Notes: generated by a model from the letters alone, not told the origin. A stretch of 12,087 bases of DNA from Hirudo medicinalis (GCA_011800805.1 MPNW01000780.1:28381-40467); one strand, 5' to 3'; counted from the stretch's first letter, positions 1-8,286 are shown. A program made the numbers and translations.

Positions 1-150
1 TGAATGAATGAATGAATGAATGAATGAATGAATGAATGAATGAATGAATGAATGAATGAATGAATGAATGAATGAATGAATGAATGAATGAATGAATGAA
101 TGAATGAATGAATGAATGAATGAAAGATTGAATGAATAAATAAAATAAAG
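1..150. repeat. (TGAA)n tetranucleotide microsatellite at window edge
   Basis: There are thirty-one uninterrupted TGAA copies from 1 to 124. A decayed tail follows to about 150, where the unit drifts to AATG, AATA and AAATA. The array is cut by the window start, so its true length is unknown. The lack of interruptions suggests a young, length-variable locus. Confidence 0.98.
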
Positions 151-736
151 TTTAAATATGAAATTTAAGAAAGGGCTACTTTAAATGCCCTTTGTGCCCC
201 TAAGACATACCGAAAACTAGTTATTATTAATCAATGTTAATGCTTAATATAATAAAATACATGAATAAAAGATAAATTCTCATAAAAATAAAAATAATTA
301 AAAATCCCAACAATCTTTATTGTCTCACAATCGTTATTATGCAATAACAACTGAGCCAGCCTGCAATGACAACTGAGTCTTGAGTGAAGAATAAGCATCA
401 CTCGATACTAATTAGTATTCATAATGGTGACCTCTCACTGACCAGGGTCAGGGTGGGGGGCTGTAAACTGACAAACAGAAAGTCGTGGGTCAACGAGATT
501 TAGAGGTTCGAAAATATCGGATGAGAATCTTTAGAAATAGGCAGAACATAAATATCGTGTAAAATAATATTCTATAAATAATTATATAAATAAATATTAT
601 ATCAATGATTGTATAGAAAAATGTTATATCAATAAATATATTTTTTTAATGAAAAATTAACTTTGTCAATTTCCAGACATTCTCGTTCAAAAGTACAGAC
701 AACGTTGGTTTCGGATTGGAGAAAAATATGTTATTT
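151..736. other. AT-rich non-coding stretch
   Basis: I see no gene here. The sequence is AT-rich, especially 540-660. Small features are a 15-base direct repeat with one mismatch (341-355 and 363-377, core CAACTGAG) and a 14-base inverted repeat of CTGACC and GGTCAG separated by AG at 438-451. The GGTTCGAA at about 506 looks like half of a polymerase III B-box but lacks the following CC and has no A-box partner. This is probably intron or intergenic DNA. Confidence 0.6.
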
Positions 737-834
737 ATCATCATCATCGTCATCGTCATCGTCATCATCGTCGTCATCATCATTATTTTTTATTATCATT
801 GTTGTTGTTGCTGTTGTTATTGTTATTATTATTA
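737..834. repeat. Compound (ATC/GTC)n then (TTG/TTA)n microsatellite
   Basis: Mixed ATC and GTC triplets run from 737 to about 786, followed by TTG, CTG and TTA triplets to about 834. The serine, isoleucine and valine runs in overlapping open frames at 663-925 are translations of this tract and not evidence of a gene. Confidence 0.95.
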
Positions 835-1042
835 TTACAAATATTATTACTTGGTTTTATTAGGGCACTTTTTATTTATTTACATTTTTATTCCCCTCAA
901 GTGTGATGTATCGCTGGAATTATGACGTCCTGGGAGTCATAGACACACCTCCAGCACGACGAATTGACTGCAAAGTTTACCGCTGAGGTCTGAAAAATCC
1001 TTTTTCACGTCCATTAAGTCCGATTTTCAACCTGACATTTAT

Positions 1043-1180
1043 GAGGAGGAAGAAGAAGAAGAATAAGAAGAAAAAAAAGAAGAAGAAGAAGAAGAAAAAT
1101 AGGAAGAAAAAAAATAAGAAGAAGAAGAAGAAAAATAAGAAGAAGAAAAAGAAGAAGAAGAAGAAGAAGAAGAAGAAGAA
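1043..1180. repeat. (GAA)n polypurine tract
   Basis: About 138 bases on the plus strand are almost pure purine. GAA/AAG triplets are broken by A-runs and a few single T bases (for example in GAATAAG). The last 40 bases are nearly perfect GAA. Homopurine-homopyrimidine mirror tracts of this kind can form intramolecular triplex DNA. On the minus (inferred transcript) strand it is a long UUC pyrimidine run. Confidence 0.96.
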
Positions 1181-1270
1181 GATTATGATGATGATGACGA
1201 CGACGGCTACGACGACGCTGCTGCTGCAGCTGCTGACGATGAAGATGATGGTAAGGAGGAGGAGGAGGAA
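1181..1270. repeat. Compound GAT/GAC/GCT/GGA triplet tract
   Basis: This directly continues the GAA array. GAT triplets pass into GAC, then GCT with one GCA, then GAC/GAT and finally GGA. Read in one frame it would give an acidic and poly-alanine stretch, but that frame has no start codon and meets a stop at 1136 in the GAA array. I treat it as repeat DNA. Confidence 0.9.
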
Positions 1271-1410
1271 ATTAATGATGCCCAGGAAAATAATTCATTT
1301 TATGAAAACCTCATCGACATTTCTGATCGACGTAGTTGTTCGAAATTTGTAGTTTTTGCGCTGATGTTGTGGTTGCCCTCCATATTTCTAATGTCTTGCT
1401 GTTTTTGCGG

Positions 1411-1566
1411 CTGTTGTTGTTGCTGTTGTTGCTGCTGTTGTTGTTGCTGTTGTTGTTGCTGTTGTTGTTCTTGTTCTTGTTGCTGTTATTGATCTTGTTG
1501 CTGTTGTTGTTCTTGTTGCTGTTATTGATCTTGTTGCTGTTGTTGTTCTTGTTGCTGTTGTTGTTG
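1411..1566. repeat. (TTG/CTG)n array with a 36-bp higher-order unit
   Basis: TTG and CTG triplets fill the tract, often phased as a 12-base GCTGTTGTTGTT unit. From 1482 a 36-bp unit carrying the marker GCTGTTATTGATC recurs at 1518, and a third partial copy begins at 1554. The unit is a multiple of three, so the minus frame stays open through it (1311-1655) and reads as an asparagine-rich 12-residue repeat. Confidence 0.93.
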
Positions 1567-2186
1567 ATATCGATGTCGTGGCTGTAGCCATTGTTGATGA
1601 AAAATAAAAAGCCGCCATTCCTGGCGTTATTGTCTGAAAGTTCTGTCGGTGTCAAATCTAGCAGTAACAGAAGTGACGCGTGTCAGAACACTCAGGAGCG
1701 AGGTACGTTATGAGTTTTTTATTCTCGTTTTGTTTTTTTTTTTTTTTCGAGTCCTCGTCATTTCGTAATTTGAAAAAGAATGACATCGGAGAAGCCATTT
1801 TCTCGAGTTGCCCATCCGAGGTCTGGAAAGGGGCAGCCTTCATAAGCCCCCTTCTGAACTCTCCCGGTCGGCTCAGCTTTCCAGAGGTTGCTGTAGTACC
1901 ACGTTCAGCTCAGCGTAACTTATGTAATCTTGGATTAAGCGCTGCCAGCATTCTAAACCCTATGGAGAGAAAACCTACCCTCAGTGGGGGAGTATGTGAG
2001 TGGAAATACGAATCAAAGGATCATTGGTTCTCCTCGGGATAAGGGCCATCCATGCCTGTGCATATTTTACGACGGACGTAGGCCGAGCGTAGATTTTCAT
2101 TACGTCTCCATTGATTCAGTGCTGCTTGTGGTCTCTAAGAAAGTCCATCTTGGGAAGGTCCTACTCGGCCCTACAACGTGCCTCCC
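1567..2186. other. Unique non-coding stretch with a poly-T run
   Basis: This is mostly single-copy sequence of moderate GC. A 15-base T run lies at 1733-1747. Open frames of 113 to 120 codons cross it on the plus strand (1680-2042 and 1984-2325), but I recognise no domain in them and they overlap one another in different frames. A GAG-GTACGT splice-donor-like string at about 1699 has no supported exon next to it. I see no gene. Confidence 0.5.
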
Positions 2187-2283
2187 CCAACCCACCCACC
2201 CACCCACTCCGGAAAATGAACTCTTTCACCCAATGTCGTCCTCGTTGTCATCCTCGTCGTCTTCCTCCTCCTCCTCCTCCTCC
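2187..2283. repeat. (CCCA)n and (TCC/TCG)n tracts
   Basis: A short CCCA tetranucleotide run lies at about 2187-2207. After a gap, a pyrimidine-rich TCG/TCA/TCC triplet tract runs from 2235 to 2283 and ends in perfect TCC copies. Confidence 0.92.
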
Positions 2284-4001
2284 TATACTAACAGAGTCGT
2301 GGATCAATTAGTCCGTAAGTTTTAATGTTTTGAAAGCCGTTAAAATTTAACAAAAACATGTCGTCGTTCCGGTCGAGTGAACAATAGCGAAGCAGTCGTA
2401 CCCGGAACAACGCTCTCCCGGCCGATCAATGGCAGACTGAATCTAACTCGAATCTAAAACAACTTCTGCTTTTAAAACGCCCATGAGTAGGAGAACCCGG
2501 GCAATGTTGGAGAGAAGGAAACTTTTATATTGCAAGAATGCTTTTTCTCTTCGATTTTTTTTTGTTGTTTTTGTTTTCGTTTTTGTTTTTGTGCAATTTA
2601 TGAATTTTTATGAACCGAAACAATTTTATGGTCCTGAGTCCGTCTCGCTGGAAACAGGTCTGCCATGACTGGAGCGTGGAGGAACGTTTCCAGGAGATTA
2701 TCCCGTTGCACGATTACAATACAGACGTTAAGTACATTTCAATACGGATGTTAAGTCTGTCGACTGTACTAGCTACGTTGTCCATAAGCCATGCACGTCG
2801 GGTACCATCATCATATCACCATCCCTGGATAGCTGGAGTGGATCGGTGTGCATTCGAGCGAATGAACTCTTTCATGGAGAAAGTTGAAGCGACTGCCTAT
2901 CGGGAGACAACCTTGTTTATGTGTTTGCCCATCACATCGAGTGATTTCTGGGAAGCGGTAGTCGTCACAGTACTTGTATTCGAGTGAGTACTTGGTCTAA
3001 TGGAACTCTCTGGCAATGAGGACACATTGAGTGAGAATCGAAACTATGCCGTTCAAATCCACGACTGATCCTGGTCCTGTTTTATGCGAGTCGAGTCAAT
3101 GCTTCGGCTGCTGGAGCGAAGGAAGCAACAACGGGTTAGCGGGAGAAGCATTCGGGAAATGGAAGCGCTCCACGGACGGATGGCCGACTGCACTATGAAA
3201 ACATTGGCCGTGTTTATCGAACGGTGCTCATAAACTCCATATGCGTTTTACATCTAAATGAAATTAATCCCGCGGGTCTCGGGAGCAATTTATATCCGTT
3301 CCTGCCGCTTTGACCTGGAAAACGTGGACTCCCAATCACCACTCATTCGTCCGGCCTTCCATTCATCCGTCTAATTCAATTGCACAAACAATTGCTTCCC
3401 TGGGTCGAGGTTGTGGTTCCGCCCGACTGGATCTGGCTGGTTGATGAAGGAACGTTGAGACGATGACGACATGGCGTACGAAGCATCCATGAGGTTGGTC
3501 GGCTGATTGGAAGAGACACGAGCCAATCGATGGCATGTACTCGGGCAGACGTTAGTAAATGCCTGATTCAAAGATCAACTGCTGTATCTCTTCCGAGTTC
3601 TTCCATCTCTCAATTCAAAGCCATAAACAAATAGTCCAGCAATCCGCTTTCAACCTGGAGCGATTGCTTTTCCAGCCCTCCCTATCAAGGGTTCCTCTGA
3701 ACTTGCGCCAAACAAATGCTCTAGCGCCCGCGAGACTGCGCCAGTGGATTTCGCGTGAGCGATGCATTTTAGCGCCAGGCCACTTACAGAGTCTCGTTCA
3801 GTTATTTCAGAGTGGATCGCATTGTCTGAGCAAGAAAATCACTCTCGAACATTTTGTCCAGCAAGGAATGCAAACAGAGAGGTCTCCGTGTCGTCTGCTC
3901 TGTTGTAAGTCGGAGAGCGGGAACGATCATTAACTTTAGACTGAGAAGCAGGAATGACAGGCAATTCTCCGTTTTGGTCACTTGACAGTTGTTCGGAAAA
4001 G
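2284..4001. other. Single-copy stretch of higher GC, no recognised gene
   Basis: This is nearly 1.7 kb without arrays, apart from a T-rich run with G interruptions at about 2556-2592. Plus-strand open frames at 2610-2987 (125 codons, ending near a GAGTGAGTAC donor-like string) and 3559-3933 (124 codons) show no motif I know. A polymerase III A-box-like TGGTCTAATGG (2993-3003) and B-box-like GTTCAAATCC (3051-3060) occur 47 bases apart, but no tRNA cloverleaf can be drawn. A CAATTG pair separated by six bases lies at 3378-3395. The stretch is probably intronic. Confidence 0.5.
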
Positions 4002-4111
4002 TTTTTTTTTTTATTGCCGTGCGCCAATTGTTCTTGTTGATGCTGTTGCTGTTTGTAGCAATTGTTGTTGTCGATGCTGCTGCTGACGTACAAATTGTTG
4101 TAGTAGTTGCA
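4002..4111. repeat. Poly-T run and imperfect (TTG/CTG)n tract
   Basis: An 11-base T run (4002-4012) is followed by degenerate TTG, CTG and TGC triplets with many interruptions from 4028 to 4111. It appears older and more decayed than the array at 1411-1566. Confidence 0.85.
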
Positions 4112-4868
4112 GTCACACAAAAGTCCTCCCCCAGAGTGAAAAGTTAATGCTTTGGAACGACTTTTTTCGCAAGAAATAAAGAAAGAACTCAAACTTTTTG
4201 TCACCAAGTACAATCAGCAGAACTCATGAAAAGCATTTGTGTGTATTTTTTTTTTTTCATTGTTTACGTACGGCTCCGAATAATTGGTCGGTTTGATCGT
4301 CAATTATCCTCCGGAATGACTCCATTTCGGCTGGAAAAGTTCCATGACAAACACTTGCGTCCCCTCGCCTAATTGAGATCTGAAATTGAGATGCGCCAAA
4401 TTCGAGCTCAGGAGAGAGCGCCGAAATCTGTAGGGCGCTAAATTATTCAACGAGTGCCCAAGAAAACCAATAAATCCGGTCCAAACCTCGGGCTCATTTT
4501 GACATTTTTTTCCTCCAGATGTGACCGATAAAAACGGAGAATGGAACAACCATTAAGATGCATTCGCATCATTTTTTCCAGCACCGCTTCCAAAGTCGAA
4601 ATCGATAGTGCCGACTGGGAAAGATTGCTGGCTTCCGGGCTCGCCCCCCGAGTCGCGCACCGTGGATAGGACGGTGGATCTGCCACACACAGCATCTGAG
4701 CTTGAAAAGCGCAAGAGTTTCTCTCGCGTTCCTTTGTGAATATTTCCACTACACTCGTGGAAAAATGTTCCAAGTTTTGAAGTAACAAGAGCTTAACGAA
4801 GGTAAAATATGATCTCCTTAAACATATTCCTTAGTCTACGGCGCTTCGGTGGAAATAACTCAAACATG
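4112..4868. other. Single-copy stretch, no recognised gene
   Basis: A 12-base T run lies at 4246-4257. Minus-strand open frames at 4304-4549 and 4447-4788 overlap each other out of frame and match no domain I know. An AATTGAGAT direct repeat lies around 4371-4392, and GCGCC/GGCGC motifs recur between about 4394 and 4439. I see nothing else. Confidence 0.5.
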
Positions 4869-5024
4869 GTCGTCGTCGTCGTCATCATCGTAATCATCAT
4901 GATCGTCGTCGTCGTCATCATCGTCATCATCGTAATCATCATCGTCGTCATCGTCACCATCGTTATCATTATCATCACTACAGCTATCACCGTCAGCATC
5001 ATCATCATCACCATTATAATCATT
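4869..5024. repeat. (GTC/ATC)n microsatellite, about 155 bp
   Basis: GTC and ATC triplets are mixed with occasional GTA, TTA and ACC variants. The first third contains a roughly 45-base block that recurs imperfectly, with runs of GTC followed by ATCATCGTAATCATCAT. The poly-aspartate frame on the minus strand (4860-5090) is this repeat translated. On the inferred RNA strand it is GAU/GAC, which can pair with the AUC-type arrays upstream of the exon. Confidence 0.95.
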
Positions 5025-6737
5025 CTTTGCCAACTTTTCCACCGCCAAAGGAGCATTGGAACCACGAACGAGTGAGGCAGGGTTCTCCACTCCCCCATTG
5101 ACATTCGACGGACACTTTTGTGTTTGCTCACTCGGTTATCTCAGCGGACGATGAATGTTTGACTTCGGGTCTAAAATTCACCTCTTAACGTGGATTGAGT
5201 AGCTGTTCGGTGCCATAAAATGCCGATCACTCGGCTTGGTTTTCCAATTCCATCAGCTTGGATCTCATCCGGACCGACGTCGATATAAAAATGATTCTTG
5301 AAAAAATAAAACGAAAAATGAGTAAAAAAATAAAAATGTCTTCGGGATATCTTTTCCAATGTCATCAATCCTTGAGCCCAGGGACGTGCACATGCATTAC
5401 ACATGCCCCGAGGTCCCTTTTCCATTAATTTTCCAGGCTATAGAAGCTGTTTAAATTTAAGACATAAATTTTTAAAAGCTACACCTAGCGGGATATAAAT
5501 CAAATTTCTGCTTTCTTCTCGAGGAGCTTGAGATATCGATGGCTCCATTTTTTCCACTCCCCCTCTCCGCAAGGATCCACCGCGGGTCGTGGATGGCGGT
5601 GGTAGCAGTAGCAGACGGATTGGTCGCATCCGTAGGTCCTTCCATCGTATCTGGACCTCGATTGGAAGAAATAGGCAAATATTCGGAAGGAATGTCTCGT
5701 CCTCTCGCCAGGAGATCGATCCTTATCACATCGATCCGAGAAATTACAAAACGACCTAGACACGGAAATGGAGACGACCGACGAAAACATGGAAGGCCTT
5801 GCTCTTCCAGTGGAAATGACTGATGGAGGAAGCAGAAACGAGATTTTATTCTTGATGCAGCTCTCGATTTTTCGAGGCGGGATGCTAAATCAGCAGATAT
5901 TAACAAAGGCCTCGCGTAAGTAGCGCTTGTTTTATGGTCGGAGTACAAAGACGCTCTTGGAATCCGATCCTGGAAAAAGTGGTTGCTAACTCAGCGTCCC
6001 CTCCCGTCCTCCATTTCCATTGTTTGATGGAAGTCGTCCCGATGCAGTGACAGAATCGGACGTTTTATCTGCTCGCCGAGTAAATTAAATTTTTCTCCTG
6101 GCTAACGTGATGAATTGGGCACTGTTGAGTCTTGGTCTTGGGGTCTTGCCATGCGGGGGTTTGGTCATCTTTGGCTTTGGTGATGCCCATCACCAATTAT
6201 CAGCGATGGATTACCACTTGTTGATGATTCACAACCAATCTCCTCCTGTTATTCTATCGTTGTGTTGTCGTCGTCTGTGGTTGTCAAATCCAACTCCGAG
6301 GACGCTCAGTGGCTTCGGTTGCAGCAACAGTCAAAGTTGGTTGAAGATGGAATGGTCGAATCAGCGCAAAACAGAAGCAACACACGATAAAAGTGAAAGG
6401 CGTCTTCAATTCTTCCCGCGAAGTGAAAAGAGCAGTTAAGTTGCCAACGGAGGGCATAAAAATTGGAAAAGAAAGCGAGAAAAAGGCTTTTAAGGCGAGG
6501 CATAAAATGAGGAGAAAATAGTCTTTTATTGTTCAAATTTCCATTCTCCAGGTGAACGAGTAACGATCCTTTAAACAACAACTTCCGACGGACGGAGCTG
6601 GAAAAGCTTGAGCGAGAGACCTCCATAGAAACGTCTTCCAGATCTTTTTCCTCTTCAGAGCATCTATCCAAGCACATCAGGCATTATCCATTCTATTGTT
6701 GTTATACAATTCCATCTTGAAACTATCTCAATTCTTC
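5025..6737. other. Single-copy stretch of higher GC, no recognised gene
   Basis: This is about 1.7 kb with no tandem arrays. Around 5472-5948 both strands stay open in several frames at once, the longest being 158 codons on minus. That reflects a local shortage of TA-containing triplets and not coding, and no domain is recognisable. A 20-base hairpin with 9-base perfect arms (TTGGTGATG and CATCACCAA, loop CC) lies at 6177-6196. I see no RRM exon here on the minus strand, although the next TIA-type exon would be expected in this direction. Confidence 0.5.
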
Positions 6738-6765
6738 AAAATTCATTTCAATTGAATTGAATTTT
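6738..6765. repeat. 28-bp near-perfect AT-rich palindrome
   Basis: The segment starts AAAATTCA and ends TGAATTTT around a central CAATTG. Thirteen of fourteen base pairs match, with one T-T mismatch at 6746/6757. It could extrude as a cruciform or form a hairpin in RNA. It lies 45 bases before the 20-bp minisatellite. Confidence 0.85.
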
Positions 6766-6810
6766 CCGACCAAAATGTTGTTCAATCATGAATAATGATA
6801 ATAAAAGTAG

Positions 6811-7090
6811 AATTAATTATCATAATGTCGAATAAATTATCATAATGTCGAATTGATTATCATAATGTCGAATAAATTATCATAATGTCGAACAAATTAT
6901 CATAATGTCGAATTGATTATCATAATGTCGAATTGATTATCATAATGTCGAATTGATTATCATAATGTCGAATTGATTATCATAATGTCGAACAAATTAT
7001 CATAATGTCGAATAAATTATCATAATGTCGAATAAATTATCATAATGTCGAATTGATTATCATAATGTCGAACAAATTATCATAATGTCG
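6811..7090. repeat. 14-copy 20-bp minisatellite in the intron after the RRM2 exon
   Basis: Fourteen head-to-tail copies of AAYWRATTATCATAATGTCG have no length change. Seventeen of twenty positions are identical in every copy. Only bases 3 to 5 vary, giving four types: TTG (six copies), TAA (four), CAA (three) and TTA (one, the first copy). Each unit holds the palindrome ATTAT-C-ATAAT. A decayed partial copy follows at 7091-7117. On the inferred transcript strand the array starts 34 bases after the 5' splice site, and the TAA-type copies contain AUUUA. Confidence 0.98.
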
Positions 7091-7115
7091 AATAAAATAT
7101 GGTTCCATCATAATT

Positions 7116-7125
7116 CGTACTCACG
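7116..7125 (-). promoter_or_regulatory. 5' splice site (donor) of the RRM2 exon
   Basis: Read on the minus strand, the exon ends ATATC and the intron begins GTGAGTACG. Intron positions +1 to +6 match the GTRAGT consensus fully, while the last exon base is C instead of the usual G. It cuts the serine codon after its second base (phase 2), at the FG-x-IS point where I recall TIA-1-family RRM2 also being interrupted. Confidence 0.85.
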
Positions 7126-7212
7126 ATATCTGGCCAAAGGGTGCAAAGGCCTCCCTCAACTGGTGGGTCTCAGCGTCTGGGCTCAGATCTCCAACGAAAA
7201 TGTGGAAAAGCT
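7125..7212 (-). CDS. TIA1: Internal exon of a TIA-1/TIAR/Rox8-type RNA-binding protein (start of RRM2)
   Basis: This 88-base exon has two bases of a split codon, 28 whole codons and two bases of the next split codon. The peptide reads [16 protein letters not shown] followed by [19 protein letters not shown] is the RNP2 strand (beta-1) of an [16 protein letters not shown] is helix alpha-1, and QIS begins beta-2. GDLSP together with AFAPFG-x-IS is characteristic of RRM2 in TIA-1, TIAR and fly Rox8. These are nuclear and cytoplasmic proteins that bind U/AU-rich RNA, assist U1 snRNP at weak 5' splice sites, repress translation and build stress granules. The frame is intact and bounded by acceptor and donor, which argues against a processed pseudogene. 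Unusual points are Asp-Ala after SP, where relatives usually have Glu plus a hydrophobic residue, and Gln where Glu or Arg is common. RNP1 and the remaining exons were not found in the window. TIA1 and TIAR cannot be told apart from this fragment. Confidence 0.88.
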
Positions 7213-7235
7213 CTGAAATAAATTACACAATTGAA
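7213..7235 (-). promoter_or_regulatory. 3' splice site (acceptor) of the RRM2 exon
   Basis: On the minus strand the intron ends ATTTATTTCAG and the exon begins AGCTTTTCC. The pyrimidine tract is short and broken by A bases, so this is a modest acceptor. TTTCAG-AG also offers a tandem AG two bases downstream. The chosen AG gives an exon that starts with two bases of a split codon; using the second would start it on a whole codon. Confidence 0.75.
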
Positions 7236-7455
7236 AGTGATAACAACAACAACAAACGACATTTATAATATTAACAATGATAATAGTAATAATAATAGAA
7301 TTAATAATAATAATAATAATGATGATAATAGTAATAGTAATAATAATAATAATATATTAGGAATAAAAATAAATTGAAAATAATTTTAATTAACCGGTAA
7401 ACATCGTCGCACATCGAGACATTAATTATTATAAAAATTATAATTAAACTGATTA

Positions 7456-7457
<2 letters not shown>
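7236..7457. repeat. AAC run and imperfect (AAT)n array near the acceptor
   Basis: A small AAC run lies at 7242-7255. An AAT tract with GAT and AGT interruptions runs from about 7275 to 7356. AT-rich unique sequence follows to 7457. On the transcript strand the tract is AUU-rich and lies about 60 to 145 bases upstream of the acceptor. Confidence 0.9.

Positions 7458-7528
<71 letters not shown>
7458..7528. repeat. Perfect (ATT)n array, about 24 copies
   Basis: An uninterrupted ATT run of 71 bases. It is in opposite orientation to the AAT array at 7275-7356 about 100 bases away, so the two could pair as a hairpin in the transcript. Confidence 0.97.
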
Positions 7529-8244
7529 CACTCCAATAATATAACACGCAGTTATCAGCATAACAACTAAAATCATTTATAAATTGATAATTTGATGACA
7601 AAAAAAAGAAACCAATTTATTTCAATTGTTGAAATACTGAAAGTTATTGAAATTATAAAACGCAAGACAACAATCTCCAGACACGACGTCCACGCGAGTT
7701 GAATCGCAAACAAGTTTGGGGGGCGGACAGGAATTCCAATGTTCTGGCGTAACATTCTCGACCCTCTTACCCCCCCTAAAAACCCCGCGGCGTCCAACAG
7801 GGATGCGGTGTAAAAAAAAAAGACACCAGCGATTAAAAAAAATGGTGCCGGAACAATTCCGTGGTTGGATTTTCCAATAGAAGTTTCGTTTTCGGAGAGG
7901 GGGAGGAGGAGGATGAGGAGGAGTGGAGGAGGGGGTTGAGGTTTCAAATTTCATCCAGGGAGGATGATCTTGGTGGGGTGCCTGGGTGCTTGGACGAATG
8001 GATGACTGCATCTGATGTGTGTGTTTAGTATTTCGTTGTAATTGAAAGAAGTAGTTTATTATATAAATATGTGTAATTATTAATATTTACGCTGTTAAGC
8101 TTTGTGATAATTCATTTTAATGATGATGATGATGAATATTATTATACCTCTTCGAATAATTACCACGAGTTAATTATGATGTGTTTCTTCGTTTGACCTC
8201 AACAAAATATCGACCATCGACCCAAGACCCAAAAACCTAATGAA
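7529..8244. other. Non-coding stretch with a GGA-rich tract
   Basis: A purine-rich GGA/GGGGG tract lies at 7894-7941 and is a possible G-quadruplex site. A-runs occur at 7814-7823 and 7837-7843, a C-run at 7770-7776 and a short GAT run at 8120-8135. Two minus-strand open frames at 7573-8011 overlap out of frame and have no recognisable domain. This lies in the presumed upstream intron; I see no exon. Confidence 0.55.
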
Positions 8245-8286
8245 GAGGGGGATAGTGGGGAGGGAGGGAAGGAGGGAGGGAGGGGG
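8245..8286. repeat. (GGGA)n G-rich tract, strong G-quadruplex candidate
   Basis: At least six G-runs of three or more, separated by one to five bases, occur on the plus strand within about 42 bases. If the TIA-type gene is transcribed leftward, the G-rich strand is the template and the RNA is C-rich. Confidence 0.9.

Noticed and set aside
438..451. CTGACC and GGTCAG inverted repeat as a nuclear receptor site
   Set aside because: A single short everted half-site pair is expected by chance and has no supporting context.
1311..1655. 114-codon minus-strand frame encoding an asparagine-rich repeat peptide
   Set aside because: The low-complexity core is the TTG/CTG array read in reverse, and the flanking residues match nothing known. 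An Asn/Ser/Lys repeat does not resemble the Gln-rich tail of TIA-1 proteins, although it is on the same strand.
2610..2987. 125-codon plus-strand frame ending near a GAGTGAGTAC donor-like string
   Set aside because: No family resemblance, no acceptor that gives a sensible exon, and it lies opposite to the inferred gene direction. Kept only as a note for RNA-seq.
4015..4030. Minus-strand NNW-like string considered as the NWATRK end of RRM2
   Set aside because: The surrounding codons (Arg-Thr-Ala-Ile then a lysine run from poly-T) do not fit any RRM2 exon, and no RNP1 motif lies nearby.
4860..5090. Poly-aspartate protein on the minus strand
   Set aside because: It is the GTC/ATC microsatellite read in one frame, and equally long Ser/Val/Ile and Met/Thr frames overlap it.
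5472..5948. 158-codon minus-strand frame, the longest outside the repeats
   Set aside because: Other frames on both strands are open across the same stretch, no domain is recognisable, and there are no convincing splice sites. Local base composition explains it.
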